64,000 bases of DNA from Rhodococcus qingshengii JCM 15477 (GCF_023221595.1 NZ_CP096563.1:4645001-4709000), one strand, 5' to 3'. Numbered from the stretch's first letter, positions 18,034 to 28,883 are shown. The notes: a model not told the origin generated them from the sequence alone. A program made the numbers and translations.

Positions 18034-18098
18034 CGATGGAACATGAACCGGACCCGAACACGAGGATCCATCCGACTTCCGGACATAGTTAACCCGTG

Positions 18099-18117
18099 CT
18101 AAGTAAGGTAGACCTTA
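18099..18117. promoter_or_regulatory. iron box in the divergent siderophore promoter
   Basis: CTAAGTAAGGTAGACCTTA matches 12 of 19 positions of the iron-box consensus and contains the perfect palindrome TAAGGTAGACCTTA apart from its two-base centre. It lies in the 233-bp gap between the uptake operon on the minus strand and the ABC exporter pair on the plus strand, so it could repress both. The match is weaker than the others. Confidence 0.5.
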
Positions 18118-18266
18118 ATTTATTGCAGTGTCGTCGATGAGTCGATGCCTTCTCCGCTGCAACGGGGCCAACTACTATCGCAATTCGGCCAACGCAATAC
18201 GTATGGCCTGTTCACGACAAGTATTGGCACCGGTGTGACTTCTGACTACCGCCCACGATCCCTAGC

Positions 18267-19934
18267 GTGGACCCAGTGCCTTCGACACCACTTCTTTCGG
18301 CCGAGACAAACGGTCCCCCAACCAGCCCGGCGATCACGCCGCGTCAGGTAATCACACGCGCGATCGCTTCCGAAGGTCGCGGAGCCAAGCTGGCGGCCGC
18401 GTCCGTCGGCTTCACCGGCCACCAGGTCGCGGAAGCGTTGGTGCCGGTGGTGATCGGTGCGGTCATCGACCGTGCTGTGGCGACCAACGATGCCGCCGCA
18501 CTCGGAAAGTGGATCCTCGTTCTCGGAATTCTCTTCACCGGCTTGTTGCTCAGTTGGCGCTTCGCGGCGCGCATCTCCGATTCCGTCACCGAGCACGGAG
18601 CACATCGCTTGCGGATGGACATCGCGCGCCGAGGCCTCGATCCGCACGGCATGTCGCCGCGGCGTATGCCGGGCGAGGTCTACTCGATTGCAACATCCGA
18701 CGCGGGTTCGGTGGCCGGATTCACGCACACGCTGAGCACCAAACTTGCGGCCGCTTGCGGAGTGCTGACCGCCGCGATTTCGCTACTGGTGATCTCGGTG
18801 CCACTTGGCCTGCTCGTCATCCTCGGCACTCCCCCGGTGCTGGCTCTCATGCAGGTGGTCAGTCGGCCGCTCGAACGCCGAGCCGAAACCGATCAGTGGC
18901 AGGGCGCCAAGGCCGGCGCGCTAGCCGCAGATCTACTCTCCGGACTCCGAATCCTCTCCGGAATCGGCGCCGGAGATGCTGCAGCGCAGCGGTATCGGGC
19001 AGCCAGCCGGACTTCGTTGGAAGCAACCCTTCGCGCACAGAGATACCAAGCGATGTACTCCGCCGCCAACGTTGCGATCGCCGGCGCTTTCCTCGCCGTC
19101 ATCGCGTACGTGGGCGGACGGATGGCAGCGTCCGGGAGCATCTCGGTCGGTGAATTCGTTGCCGTGGTTGGTCTGGCACAGTTCCTTCGCGGTCCGTTGA
19201 TCGACATCATCTACTTCGGCGCCGGCCTGGCACGGGCACGCGCCTCGGCCAACCGCGTCGCAGCACTTCTCGGGACCGGCGAGGCTGTCACTCCCGCGGG
19301 TGAACCTGTGTCCCTGAATCACTCCGAGTTCCTGACGCTGCGCGACGTCGTGTTGGCCGGAGCGTCACCAGTCGATCTCGACGTCAAACGCGGCGAGATC
19401 ATCGGCATCGTCACCGAGAATGCCGCCTGGGCGGATGCGTTGGTCGACGCACTGGCGCGTCGAATCGAGCCTTCGAGCGGAACAATTCATCTCGGCGACA
19501 ACGCCATTCACGAGCTGCACATCGACGAACTTCGCACTCACGTTCTGGCAGCACCGCACGACGCGGCACTGTTCATCGGCACAGTCGGCGACAACATCGA
19601 CGCCCTCGCACCGATCGGCAGCCGCAACGACGAGGCCATCGCCGCTGCTGCGGCAGATCAAGTGATCTCGGCACTGCCGCTCGGCCTCGCAACCCGAGTC
19701 ACCGAGCAAGGGAATTCTTTGTCCGGCGGTCAACGTCAGCGCATCGCGTTGGCGAGGGCACTGGCGAGCGAAGCTCCCGTCCTGGTCCTGCACGATCCCA
19801 CCACTGCCGTCGACTCCGTCACCGAAGCGCGCATTGCTCGCGGGATCGCCGAGGTACGCGGGGCGCACGCCACAATACTTCTGACCAGCAGCCCCGTGCT
19901 GCTCGATATCTGCGATCGGGTGATCGAGCTGTGA
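18267..19934 (+). CDS. ABC exporter subunit with a degenerate ATPase domain
   Basis: A 555-residue half-transporter with an exporter-type membrane domain. Its ATPase domain has an intact signature, LSGGQRQR, but the Walker A place reads GIVTENAAWADAL with no Lys-Ser/Thr, Walker B reads VLVLHDPTTAVD (Asp to His, catalytic Glu to Asp), the Q-loop glutamine is replaced in AAPHDAAL and the switch histidine is lost in LLTSSP. It cannot be expected to hydrolyse ATP at its own site. The next gene overlaps it by four bases and has the opposite set of defects, so the pair forms one working site. Facing the siderophore uptake operon, it may export the siderophore or recycle it. Confidence 0.85.
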   Translation: MDPVPSTPLLSAETNGPPTSPAITPRQVITRAIASEGRGAKLAAASVGFTGHQVAEALVPVVIGAVIDRAVATNDAAALGKWILVLGILFTGLLLSWRFAARISDSVTEHGAHRLRMDIARRGLDPHGMSPRRMPGEVYSIATSDAGSVAGFTHTLSTKLAAACGVLTAAISLLVISVPLGLLVILGTPPVLALMQVVSRPLERRAETDQWQGAKAGALAADLLSGLRILSGIGAGDAAAQRYRAASRTSLEATLRAQRYQAMYSAANVAIAGAFLAVIAYVGGRMAASGSISVGEFVAVVGLAQFLRGPLIDIIYFGAGLARARASANRVAALLGTGEAVTPAGEPVSLNHSEFLTLRDVVLAGASPVDLDVKRGEIIGIVTENAAWADALVDALARRIEPSSGTIHLGDNAIHELHIDELRTHVLAAPHDAALFIGTVGDNIDALAPIGSRNDEAIAAAAADQVISALPLGLATRVTEQGNSLSGGQRQRIALARALASEAPVLVLHDPTTAVDSVTEARIARGIAEVRGAHATILLTSSPVLLDICDRVIEL

Positions 19935-21688
19935 ACGAACTACTCCCCACCGCAACACCGAAACAAGCGCGGCGCGCGGCACTTCGGTTGATGGGACCCC
20001 ACCGGATTTCCGCGATCGCAGCAGTCGTCACCCTGACCGCCGCGACCGCGATCGGTCTGCTCACACCGCTGGTCCTCGGCGCCATGGTCGACGCCGTGAC
20101 CGACGCAGACGGCGACGCTGTCTCTCGCATCGGCACACTGACTCTCGCGTTGGTCGGTATCGCGGTTGCCTCATCCCTTCTCGTCGGAGTGAGCAACTAC
20201 CTGCTCGCCGGCGTCGGCGAGCGCGTTGTCGCCGACCTTCGCGAAGAAGTTGTCGTCCGGGTTCTCGACCTTCCGCAGAGCGACGTCGAACGGGCCGGGC
20301 GCGGAGATCTCGTCTCCCGCATCACCGGCGACGTGCGGTTGGTGACCCGGGCCGTATCCGAAGCACTTCCGGTTTTTGCCACCGCGGCACTGACCATCGT
20401 GTTGACCCTGATCGGATTGGGTAGCCTCGATTGGAGATTCGCCGTCGCCGCGGTGATCGCGGAACCCATCCAGATCCAGGCGCTGCGCTGGTACCTCTCG
20501 AGGTCGGCACCGGTCTACCGCGAGGAGCGGGAGGCAGAAGGTGCACGTGCGCAACAGCTCCTGGACTCGCTGAGCAACTCCGACACCGTCGGATCGCTTC
20601 GCCTGGCGCAGCCGCATCTCGAACAGATCGAATCCCGATCGATGACGGCCGTCCGGCTGAGCTTGTTGACCACGCGTCTACGCACCAGGTTCTTCGGCCG
20701 GCTCAACATCGCGGAGTTCATCGGCCTGTCCGCTGTGCTGATCACCGGCTTCTGGCTGGTGAAGGACGGTCAGATCAGCATCGGTGCCGCCACCGCCGCA
20801 GCCCTGTTCTTCCACCGCCTCTTCGATCCGGTGGGCGCGGTTCTCAGCGTGTTCGACGAATTGCAGGAAGGCACAATCGCGTTGGCTCGCCTGGTCGGAG
20901 TCACGCTTGCGCCCGTGCCATCCGCACCGACCGATCCGCAGGAACCTGTCGACAGCTCAGCTTCTTTGGAACGCGTCACATTCTCGTACCGAAGCGGCGA
21001 CGCTCCTGTTCTGCGAGACATCGACATCACCATTCCGGCAGGAACCGTCACCGCACTGGTGGGCGCTACCGGAGCCGGAAAATCTACAGTCGCAAAGCTG
21101 ATCGCGGGAACCTACGAACCGACCGAAGGCGTCGTGAAGATCGGGACGGTGCCCCGGAACGAACTGCCACCGTCGACATCTCGGAGCGCGGTGGCCCTCG
21201 TGACTCAGGAGGTCCACGTCTTCGCCGGCACGTTGGCCGAGGATCTGCGGCTGGCCGACCCGTCGGCAACCGACAACGACATCACCGCGGCGCTCGATAC
21301 CGTAGGCGCGTCGGATTGGCTGCGGGCTCTCCCGGACGGACTCGAAACCGTGGTCGGAGACGGTGGACACCGGCTGACCGCAACACAGGCCCAACAACTT
21401 GCGTTGGCAAGAATCGAACTACTGGATCCGCCGCTGCTGATTCTCGACGAGGCGACCGCCGAAGCGGGCAGCGCCGGAGCCAGGGTCCTCGACGATGCCG
21501 CTCTCGCTCTGACCCGGGGTCGCACTGCTGTCACAGTGGCACACCGACTCTCACAGGCCGTCGACGCCGATCAGATCCTGGTGATGGACCACGGCCGCGT
21601 CGTCGAGCACGGCTCTCACGACGAGTTGGTCAACCTCGGGGGTCGGTACGCGGAGCTGTGGGAAGCGTGGTCCGCTCCGCGGAGTTGA
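19931..21688 (+). CDS. ABC exporter subunit with a non-canonical signature motif
   Basis: A 585-residue half-transporter, partner of the preceding one (GTGA overlap). Walker A GATGAGKST, the Q-loop in VTQEV, Walker B LLILDEATAE and the switch histidine in VAHRLS are intact, but the signature LSGGQ is replaced by LTATQ and the D-loop aspartate is missing (EAGS). It therefore complements the upstream protein: its Walker motifs with the partner's LSGGQ make one complete ATP site. Heterodimeric exporters with one degenerate site are known (TM287/288, TAP), but here the loss is unusually complete. The substrate is unknown; a siderophore is the contextual guess. Confidence 0.87.
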   Translation: MNELLPTATPKQARRAALRLMGPHRISAIAAVVTLTAATAIGLLTPLVLGAMVDAVTDADGDAVSRIGTLTLALVGIAVASSLLVGVSNYLLAGVGERVVADLREEVVVRVLDLPQSDVERAGRGDLVSRITGDVRLVTRAVSEALPVFATAALTIVLTLIGLGSLDWRFAVAAVIAEPIQIQALRWYLSRSAPVYREEREAEGARAQQLLDSLSNSDTVGSLRLAQPHLEQIESRSMTAVRLSLLTTRLRTRFFGRLNIAEFIGLSAVLITGFWLVKDGQISIGAATAAALFFHRLFDPVGAVLSVFDELQEGTIALARLVGVTLAPVPSAPTDPQEPVDSSASLERVTFSYRSGDAPVLRDIDITIPAGTVTALVGATGAGKSTVAKLIAGTYEPTEGVVKIGTVPRNELPPSTSRSAVALVTQEVHVFAGTLAEDLRLADPSATDNDITAALDTVGASDWLRALPDGLETVVGDGGHRLTATQAQQLALARIELLDPPLLILDEATAEAGSAGARVLDDAALALTRGRTAVTVAHRLSQAVDADQILVMDHGRVVEHGSHDELVNLGGRYAELWEAWSAPRS

Positions 21689-21695
21689 CCGCGAC

Positions 21696-21727
21696 GGTTG
21701 CACCGAGCACTTCCGCCCGGTGCAACC
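21696..21727. terminator. hairpin between convergent genes
   Basis: GGTTGCACCG at 21696-21705 pairs perfectly with CGGTGCAACC at 21718-21727 across a 12-base loop, between the stops of the ABC exporter and the araC gene. It lacks a T-run, as is common in actinobacteria. Confidence 0.6.
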
Positions 21728-21731
21728 CAAC

Positions 21732-22556
21732 TCATGCGTGCAGAAGGTACGGCACCGATTCGGGCGCCACACTCCGCTTGTTCATCATGCTGCCGGGTGT
21801 GCGGCCGGTGACCCGGCGGAACACCGCGACAAAGGCACTCGGAGTTTCGTATCCGACCCGCCTACTGACAACCGAAACCGGCACTCCAGCAGCTAAATAC
21901 GTCAATGCTGCGCGGACACGTACCTGAATTCGCCACTGCGCAAAAGTCATTCCAGTGCCCTGCGCGAACACACGCGTCAGCGTACGGACGCTACCGCCAG
22001 CCGTCAGCGCCCATTCGGACAGCGACCGCTGGTCTGCCGGATTGGCGACCAACGCTTCGGCGACGAACAACGCTCGCGGATCGGTCGGCATCGGAACCTC
22101 CACCGCAGCAACTTCGAGCGGCTGCAACATGTCGAAGGCCACCCGCTCGGCGCGACTGCGCGCCTCGTCGGGCATGTTCCGCCGATGCATGTGCAGGAGT
22201 ACCTCACGCAGGAGAGCGCTGACACCGAACAAGCCCGGAACACCCGACGGCGCCTCGTGAGCCTCGGGCCGGAAGTAGGTGCAGAAGAACTCCGTACCCG
22301 GACCGGCCTTCACGGCATGCAACGCCCCGGCAGGCAGCCACAGTCCGGCCGAAGGCGGCACCTCCCAAGTGATGCCGTCAGCGACAACCGTGAGCATTCC
22401 ACCGGAGTTTCCCCAGATCAGCTCATGTTCAGGATGACGATGCGGGGCCCACTGCCGCTGATGAGAGAGCTTCAGAGTCACCGTTGTCATCGAGTAGGGG
22501 TGATCGATGGAACGCGGCCCCACGGGCACCGAAATTCTCTCTGCCACAGCTGTCAT
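21732..22556 (-). CDS. AraC family transcriptional regulator
   Basis: A 274-residue regulator with an N-terminal cupin sensor (around HRHPEHELIWG and LWLPAGALHAV) and a C-terminal AraC domain with two helix-turn-helix units (LSEWALTAGGSVRTLTRVF and VSVVSRRVGYETPSAFVAVF). I start at ATG 22556; the ATG at 22586 lies inside an iron box and would be inside the promoter. An IdeR-controlled AraC regulator next to siderophore genes resembles activators such as YbtA, DhbR/Btr or RipA, so it may activate uptake genes when bound to a siderophore, or repress iron-using genes. Confidence 0.88.
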   Translation of the reverse strand: MTAVAERISVPVGPRSIDHPYSMTTVTLKLSHQRQWAPHRHPEHELIWGNSGGMLTVVADGITWEVPPSAGLWLPAGALHAVKAGPGTEFFCTYFRPEAHEAPSGVPGLFGVSALLREVLLHMHRRNMPDEARSRAERVAFDMLQPLEVAAVEVPMPTDPRALFVAEALVANPADQRSLSEWALTAGGSVRTLTRVFAQGTGMTFAQWRIQVRVRAALTYLAAGVPVSVVSRRVGYETPSAFVAVFRRVTGRTPGSMMNKRSVAPESVPYLLHA

Positions 22557-22573
22557 GAAGACGAGTATAGGAC

Positions 22574-22592
22574 TTTCGTTAGGCATACCTAA
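22574..22592 (-). promoter_or_regulatory. IdeR/DtxR-type iron box before araC
   Basis: Plus-strand TTTCGTTAGGCATACCTAA matches 15 of 19 consensus positions by my count. It ends 18 bp before the chosen araC start, consistent with a repressor covering the promoter or start point. Confidence 0.72.
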
Positions 22593-22695
22593 ATAGGAAC
22601 CCGAAAATCGTTGACTGTGACCTCAGAGTTACACATACCAGGGTCCCCGATATCGTGACTGCAACTCCCGGCTACGGGTCGGCAACGAGAGGTAC

Positions 22696-24186
22696 ATGAT
22701 GGTTGACGCATCACGAATCCCGGTCATCGTCGGCGTCGGCGATCTGCGCTGGAATCCTGCCGACGGGCACCGCGAACCCCTCGATCTGATTCACGACGCC
22801 ACCGTCGCCGCGTTGAACGACAGTGGCCACGCTGAACTGGGAACACAGATCGATTCCGTGTTCGCGATCAAGACAGTCAGCTGGTCGTACGACGATCTCC
22901 CCGGGCTGCTTGCCTCACGATTAGGCGCGACCCCCACGGTCACCTCTACCTCGCCGATCGGTGGCCACTGGCCCGCGGCGCTCCTCGATCGGATCGGCGC
23001 GGCCATCGCTCGCGGTGAATCCTCGGCTGCTCTGCTCGTGGGCGGCGAATCGCACGCCAGCAGCACCGCGCTGCGAAAGTCCGGAGTCGCCCCCGACTCG
23101 ATCGGGTGGACAGCCGCGCCCGGTGGGCCTCCCGGATTCGATCCGACCGACCTGGGAAGCCCCGAAATGCAGCGCGCCGGTTTCATCGTGCCGACTCGTG
23201 TCTACCCGCTCTTCGAGAACTGTTTCAGTGCTGCCGAGGGCCATGACGCCCGTGAATCGCTCGACTGGTCCGCGCGGATGTACGCCGCGTTCTCGGAACT
23301 GGCTTCGAAGAATCCCGCCTCCTGGACGTCGGAGATCCGATCGGCAGACGAGATCGGCACCGTCGGCCCCGGCAATCGGATGGTCGCCGAGCCGTACCCG
23401 CTGATGCTCAACGCCATGCCTTTCGTCAATCAGGCTGCGGCCGTTGTCGTCTGCTCGTTGTCGACGGCCCGCGAGTTCGGGATCGATGAAAACAAGCTGG
23501 TGTACCTCTGGGGCGGCGCAGGTGCGAGTGATCCGTTGGACATACTCAGCCGCAACAGCTTCGACAGCTCGGCCGCGATGCATGACGCCGTACATCGCAC
23601 ACTCGACGGTGCCGGAGTCGGCGCCGACGCACTCGACATCGTCGATGCCTACAGCTGCTTCCCGATCGTGCCCAAGCTGTTGATCCGCGAACTCGGACTT
23701 CGCGATACCGCGATCCCAAGCGTCACCGGAGGACACTCGTTCTTCGGTGGACCGCTCAACAGCTACACCCTGCATTCCGTCGCTGAAGTCACCAGGCGAA
23801 TTCGCGACGGCGCGAACCTTGCCCTCGTCCACGGCAACGGTGGATTCCTCACCTACCAGCACTGCGTACTGCTGTCGTCCGCCGCTCACGCTGGCGGGTA
23901 CGTCGGTGATCCCGACGCACGCGCGCTAACTGCGGAGGTTCCGGAACTGATCACTGATTACACGGGCACGGCGGAAATAGTTACGGCCTCTGTCGAATAC
24001 GGCCGCACCGGGGAGCCTGAGATCGGGTTCGTGATCGCGGCAACGCCGGACGGCGGCCGCGTCGCCGGTCACACCGGTCCCGAGAATGCCGCCGAACTGA
24101 CCCAGCTTCGCGGTGACAACCCTCCGTCGATCGGGCGAACTGTTCACATCAGCGACGAGAACGGGCGACTCACGCTCACGTTCTGA
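22696..24186 (+). CDS. thiolase-like acetyltransferase family protein without the usual catalytic Cys
   Basis: A 496-residue protein of the thiolase superfamily (COG0183-like, with the extra C-terminal domain). Family features include ALLVGGES after the expected nucleophile loop, DAYSCFPIVPKL and HGNGGFLT near the end. Where thiolases have Cys in a CGSG-like loop this protein reads TSPIGGHWPAAL, and the C-terminal catalytic CxG is replaced by HGNGG, so classical thiolysis is unlikely. Two ATGs (22696, 22699) are possible. It stands alone and ends in a strong hairpin. A role in acyl-CoA or sterol side-chain metabolism is a family-level guess. Confidence 0.78.
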   Translation: MMVDASRIPVIVGVGDLRWNPADGHREPLDLIHDATVAALNDSGHAELGTQIDSVFAIKTVSWSYDDLPGLLASRLGATPTVTSTSPIGGHWPAALLDRIGAAIARGESSAALLVGGESHASSTALRKSGVAPDSIGWTAAPGGPPGFDPTDLGSPEMQRAGFIVPTRVYPLFENCFSAAEGHDARESLDWSARMYAAFSELASKNPASWTSEIRSADEIGTVGPGNRMVAEPYPLMLNAMPFVNQAAAVVVCSLSTAREFGIDENKLVYLWGGAGASDPLDILSRNSFDSSAAMHDAVHRTLDGAGVGADALDIVDAYSCFPIVPKLLIRELGLRDTAIPSVTGGHSFFGGPLNSYTLHSVAEVTRRIRDGANLALVHGNGGFLTYQHCVLLSSAAHAGGYVGDPDARALTAEVPELITDYTGTAEIVTASVEYGRTGEPEIGFVIAATPDGGRVAGHTGPENAAELTQLRGDNPPSIGRTVHISDENGRLTLTF

Positions 24187-24206
24187 CAGTAGCGTTCTGA
24201 CAGTAG
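24180..24206. repeat. 14-bp tandem duplication at a stop codon
   Basis: GTTCTGACAGTAG occurs at 24180-24192 and 24194-24206, a period of 14 bases. The first copy contains the stop codon of the thiolase-like gene, so the second copy lies just outside the gene. Confidence 0.85.
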
Positions 24207-24215
24207 ACAGCCGTC

Positions 24216-24245
24216 AGCACCGGGGCATGGTTGTGCCCCGGTGCT
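24216..24245 (+). terminator. transcription terminator hairpin
   Basis: AGCACCGGGGCA at 24216-24227 pairs perfectly with TGCCCCGGTGCT at 24234-24245 around a six-base loop. It follows the thiolase-like gene by 30 bp and lies before the convergent HNH gene, so it may serve both directions. No T-run follows. Confidence 0.75.
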
Positions 24246-24266
24246 CACGTCTTCAGTTGTCGCGAT

Positions 24267-25505
24267 TCACGCCGCGGTGGGTGGGCTGTTCCCGCCGATC
24301 GGCTGCTGATACGGATCAACAGACATCGGCGGATAGAACACCGATTTGCGATCCGGCCCGATCTCCACCCGCCATTCGGTGTGGTGCATCGTCCGATGAT
24401 GATGACCGCACAACAAGATCAGATTGTCGAGATCCGTTGGGCCACCATCGTTCCAGTGAACAATATGATGGGCATCGCACCACCCCGACGGTGTCCCGCA
24501 TCCCGGAAACGCACACCCACCATCACGAACCGCCAACGCCCGCCGCTGGGGTAGCGTCGCGGTCCTTGCTTCTTTGCCGCAGTCGAGCGGAACACCGTTC
24601 TCGTCCAACAAAATCCGGGTGACCGTGCAGTCGCACGCCAGCATCCGGGCAGTATCGATACTGATCGGACCTACCCAATCCGCCCACGCGAAACCCAGTT
24701 CCTGAGTCGACGGCAGTAGATCCTTCAATGCTTTGAGGTCGGTCATGTCTTTTGCACTGGCGGTGACTGTGATGTGCGGTTTCACTCCGCCTTCGATCGG
24801 ACCCAGCCCCGCCCGCTCGTACCGCCGCAACAATTCGCAGAACCCATCCGCCCGTCGTAATGCCGGCGTGCGGGCGTCCTTGACGCCGTCTTTCTCCGGC
24901 GTCGGCGCCGACAGGCTCGACAGCAACGTGATCAGACGTGCCCCGTTCACAGCATCCAGGTCGCCCTTCACGGTCACCCGCCCGTACAAGCCTTTCGAGG
25001 CGTAGAACTCGTTACGCTCCGAATCCTCACCCACCGGAACGCCGTCTTCGCGTTTGCCGTACTGCTTCTCGATCCGCCGGATCGCTGCCCGCACTGCATC
25101 ACAATCGGCGATGTTCTTCGACGCCAGGCCAAGCAGGATCCCGCGAGCCTTGTCCACATCCGCCAGGGTCATGTTCTTGGGTGGATGCTGACAAAACGAC
25201 GCCACCTGCCGCGCCTTCAACGCATCCACGTCACCACGGTGAAACGCATCCGCGACAACAGGTTCGAGCATCAGCAACCGCGCCAACCCGACCAGCAGAC
25301 TGCACTCACCGATCTCCAGATTCGTCGACCCATGCAACCACTGCGCGATCGCCCGAAAACCCTTCCCACCGAGAACCTCCCGGGAAAACATCTCCACGAT
25401 CAGCAACACCATCCGCGACTGCAACTCGTGTCGGGCGCGCACCAGATCCAGAACCTCACCCTTGAGGTCCTCGCCATCCAGCTGCCACGCTTCCCGACTG
25501 TCCAT
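24267..25505 (-). CDS. DUF222 / HNH endonuclease (13E12-type repeat family)
   Basis: A 412-residue protein of the actinobacterial DUF222-HNH family (REP13E12 proteins of M. tuberculosis). The N-terminal DUF222 helical domain spans roughly residues 30-290. The C-terminal HNH nuclease has the paired cysteines of FPGC and the later LLC, the core DAHHIVHW, GGPTDLDNL and CGHHHRTMHH. Starts with ATG 25505; an in-frame TTG lies two codons upstream. Such genes are multicopy and often tied to mobile DNA. It lies beside a tetR gene that has lost its beginning, so insertion of this gene may have caused that loss. Confidence 0.85.
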   Translation of the reverse strand: MDSREAWQLDGEDLKGEVLDLVRARHELQSRMVLLIVEMFSREVLGGKGFRAIAQWLHGSTNLEIGECSLLVGLARLLMLEPVVADAFHRGDVDALKARQVASFCQHPPKNMTLADVDKARGILLGLASKNIADCDAVRAAIRRIEKQYGKREDGVPVGEDSERNEFYASKGLYGRVTVKGDLDAVNGARLITLLSSLSAPTPEKDGVKDARTPALRRADGFCELLRRYERAGLGPIEGGVKPHITVTASAKDMTDLKALKDLLPSTQELGFAWADWVGPISIDTARMLACDCTVTRILLDENGVPLDCGKEARTATLPQRRALAVRDGGCAFPGCGTPSGWCDAHHIVHWNDGGPTDLDNLILLCGHHHRTMHHTEWRVEIGPDRKSVFYPPMSVDPYQQPIGGNSPPTAA

Positions 25506-25681
25506 GCTCAAAGTTTAATAGAACATACTTTCGATAACCAGAGACAAACCGGACAACTTCGGGAACATGAAGACTTGAGACCTGTTGAAGTACATAAACA
25601 TTCGCCTAGTCGTCCAATATCACGCGATAGAAGACATACCCCACAAAACACGCAATCGCAACAACGCACAGCACGAGCAGG

Positions 25682-26139
25682 ATGTCGAAAAAGACGGGCC
25701 GGGTTGGGTTTCGAGCCTGGTCGATGAGAGGCGTCGAAGACGAGGCGGGCGTGCCACACGGCAGCGCACGGCACTACTTCGAAAACGCGCGTGGACTGAT
25801 AGTCGAGGTGGTGCGACACCTTCTGGACGGTGATCTTCCTCGCCCGGGCGAGACGCCGAAGCAACAGGTGGCCCGGTGGCTGGGGCCTGAATCCGGCCGC
25901 ACTCGGGCGCGTTACGAACTGATCATCGCGTCATTCCACGATCCCGACCTCGCAGTGGAACTGGTGCGTGGTCGGGATCGGTTTGTCGACATCCTGGTCG
26001 AACGCGGCATGACCTCGTCCGATGCAACGGAGTTGGTCGCAGCACTGGACGGGCTCGTTCTGGACGCACTGCTGTGCAGGCAGGCGCCGGAAACCCTGGA
26101 TCCAGAGCAAACCTTCAAGAGGTTCGGGGCGAAGTTCCC

Positions 26140-26143
<4 letters not shown>
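25682..26143 (+). pseudogene. TetR family regulator, 5'-truncated
   Basis: The 153-residue frame matches a TetR protein only from the turn of the DNA-binding domain onward: SMRGVEDEAGVPHGSARHYF and the C-terminal ligand domain to the end. The usual first helix (about 20-25 residues before SMRG) is missing. Upstream the frame runs to a TAG at 25628 without any ATG, GTG or TTG, and other frames do not supply the helix. ATG 25682 has no spaced ribosome site. Its stop shares CTAG with the convergent ABC-F gene. Probably a remnant; it might still make a protein unable to bind DNA. Confidence 0.6.
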
Positions 26144-27947
<1,804 letters not shown>

Positions 27948-27948
<1 letters not shown>

Positions 27949-28883
27949 CAGTGCTGTCCCTTTGCCGCATTGTCGAGTATTCGTGCTCCGGGAACGGGTC
28001 CGCTCGCCACGCGAACGGTGCGGCACACCCCCGCTCCCGCAAGTTCTGCGCTCACTTCCACCGCGGACTGTGCGTCGGCGCAGAGAAAGGCGCATGTCGG
28101 TCCGGAGCCGGAGACGATGCCGGCCAAAGCTCCGGCTTCGACGCCCGCTCGAAGCGTCCGTCGTAGATCCGGGTTGAGTGAGAGTGCCGCAGCCTGCAGA
28201 TCGTTGCCGAGCAGCGACGCAAGCAGATGAGCGTCACCCGTGGTCAGTGCCTGGATCAACGCATCGGCGCTCCCCAACCGTTTCGGGGAGCCTTCTGCCC
28301 GCAGCTTGTCCAGCTCGCGGAACACGACTGGTGTGCTCAAGCCACCCTTGGCCAGCGCCAACACCCAGTGAAAAGTGTGGCGGGTCAACACGGGGACAAG
28401 TTGTTCGCCGCGGCCGGTTCCGAGGGCAGTGCCACCGTGCAGCGAGAACGGAACGTCACTCCCGAGGCGTGCCGCAAAAGCGTCGAGATCAGGCCGCGAG
28501 AAGTCGAGCTTCCACAAAGCGTTGAGCGCAACCAAAGCGGCGGCTGCGTCGGCACTCCCGCCGGCCATTCCGCCTGCGACGGGGATGCCTTTCTCGATGA
28601 CTATCTCGACGTTCGGGGCCACGCCACCCTCGACGGCGAGCATCTCGGCGGCACGCCACACGAGGTTGGTGCGATCGGTCGGCACGGCCGCGGCGTCGTC
28701 GCCGATCACCCGCACGGTCAAGGTGTCCGCAGGCGCCACCGTGAGGGTGTCTGCCAGCGACAATGCCTGAAAAACCGTCGTCAGCTCGTGATAGCCGTCG
28801 TCTCGCAGGTCCCCGACGGCAAGGTGGAGATTCACCTTGGACGGGGCCCGGACGACTACGGGGCGTGGAACGACGGAGAGCAC
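27948..28883 (-). CDS. ispE: 4-(cytidine-5'-diphospho)-2-C-methyl-D-erythritol kinase
   Basis: A GHMP-family kinase of about 311 residues in the MEP pathway of isoprenoid synthesis; it phosphorylates CDP-ME at the 2-hydroxyl. Seen are the N-terminal [12 protein letters not shown] with DGYHEL, the ATP-binding glycine-rich loop [22 protein letters not shown] and the C-terminal [10 protein letters not shown] choose GTG 28883, which gives a start close to [15 protein letters not shown] 28895 is an alternative, and neither has a good ribosome site. In M. tuberculosis ispE directly follows ksgA; here about 7 kb lie between them. Confidence 0.92.

Noticed and set aside
24267..25505. Complete mobile element or homing intron around the HNH gene
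   Set aside because: No inverted or direct terminal repeats, integrase or intron structure could be seen; only the HNH gene and a damaged neighbour.
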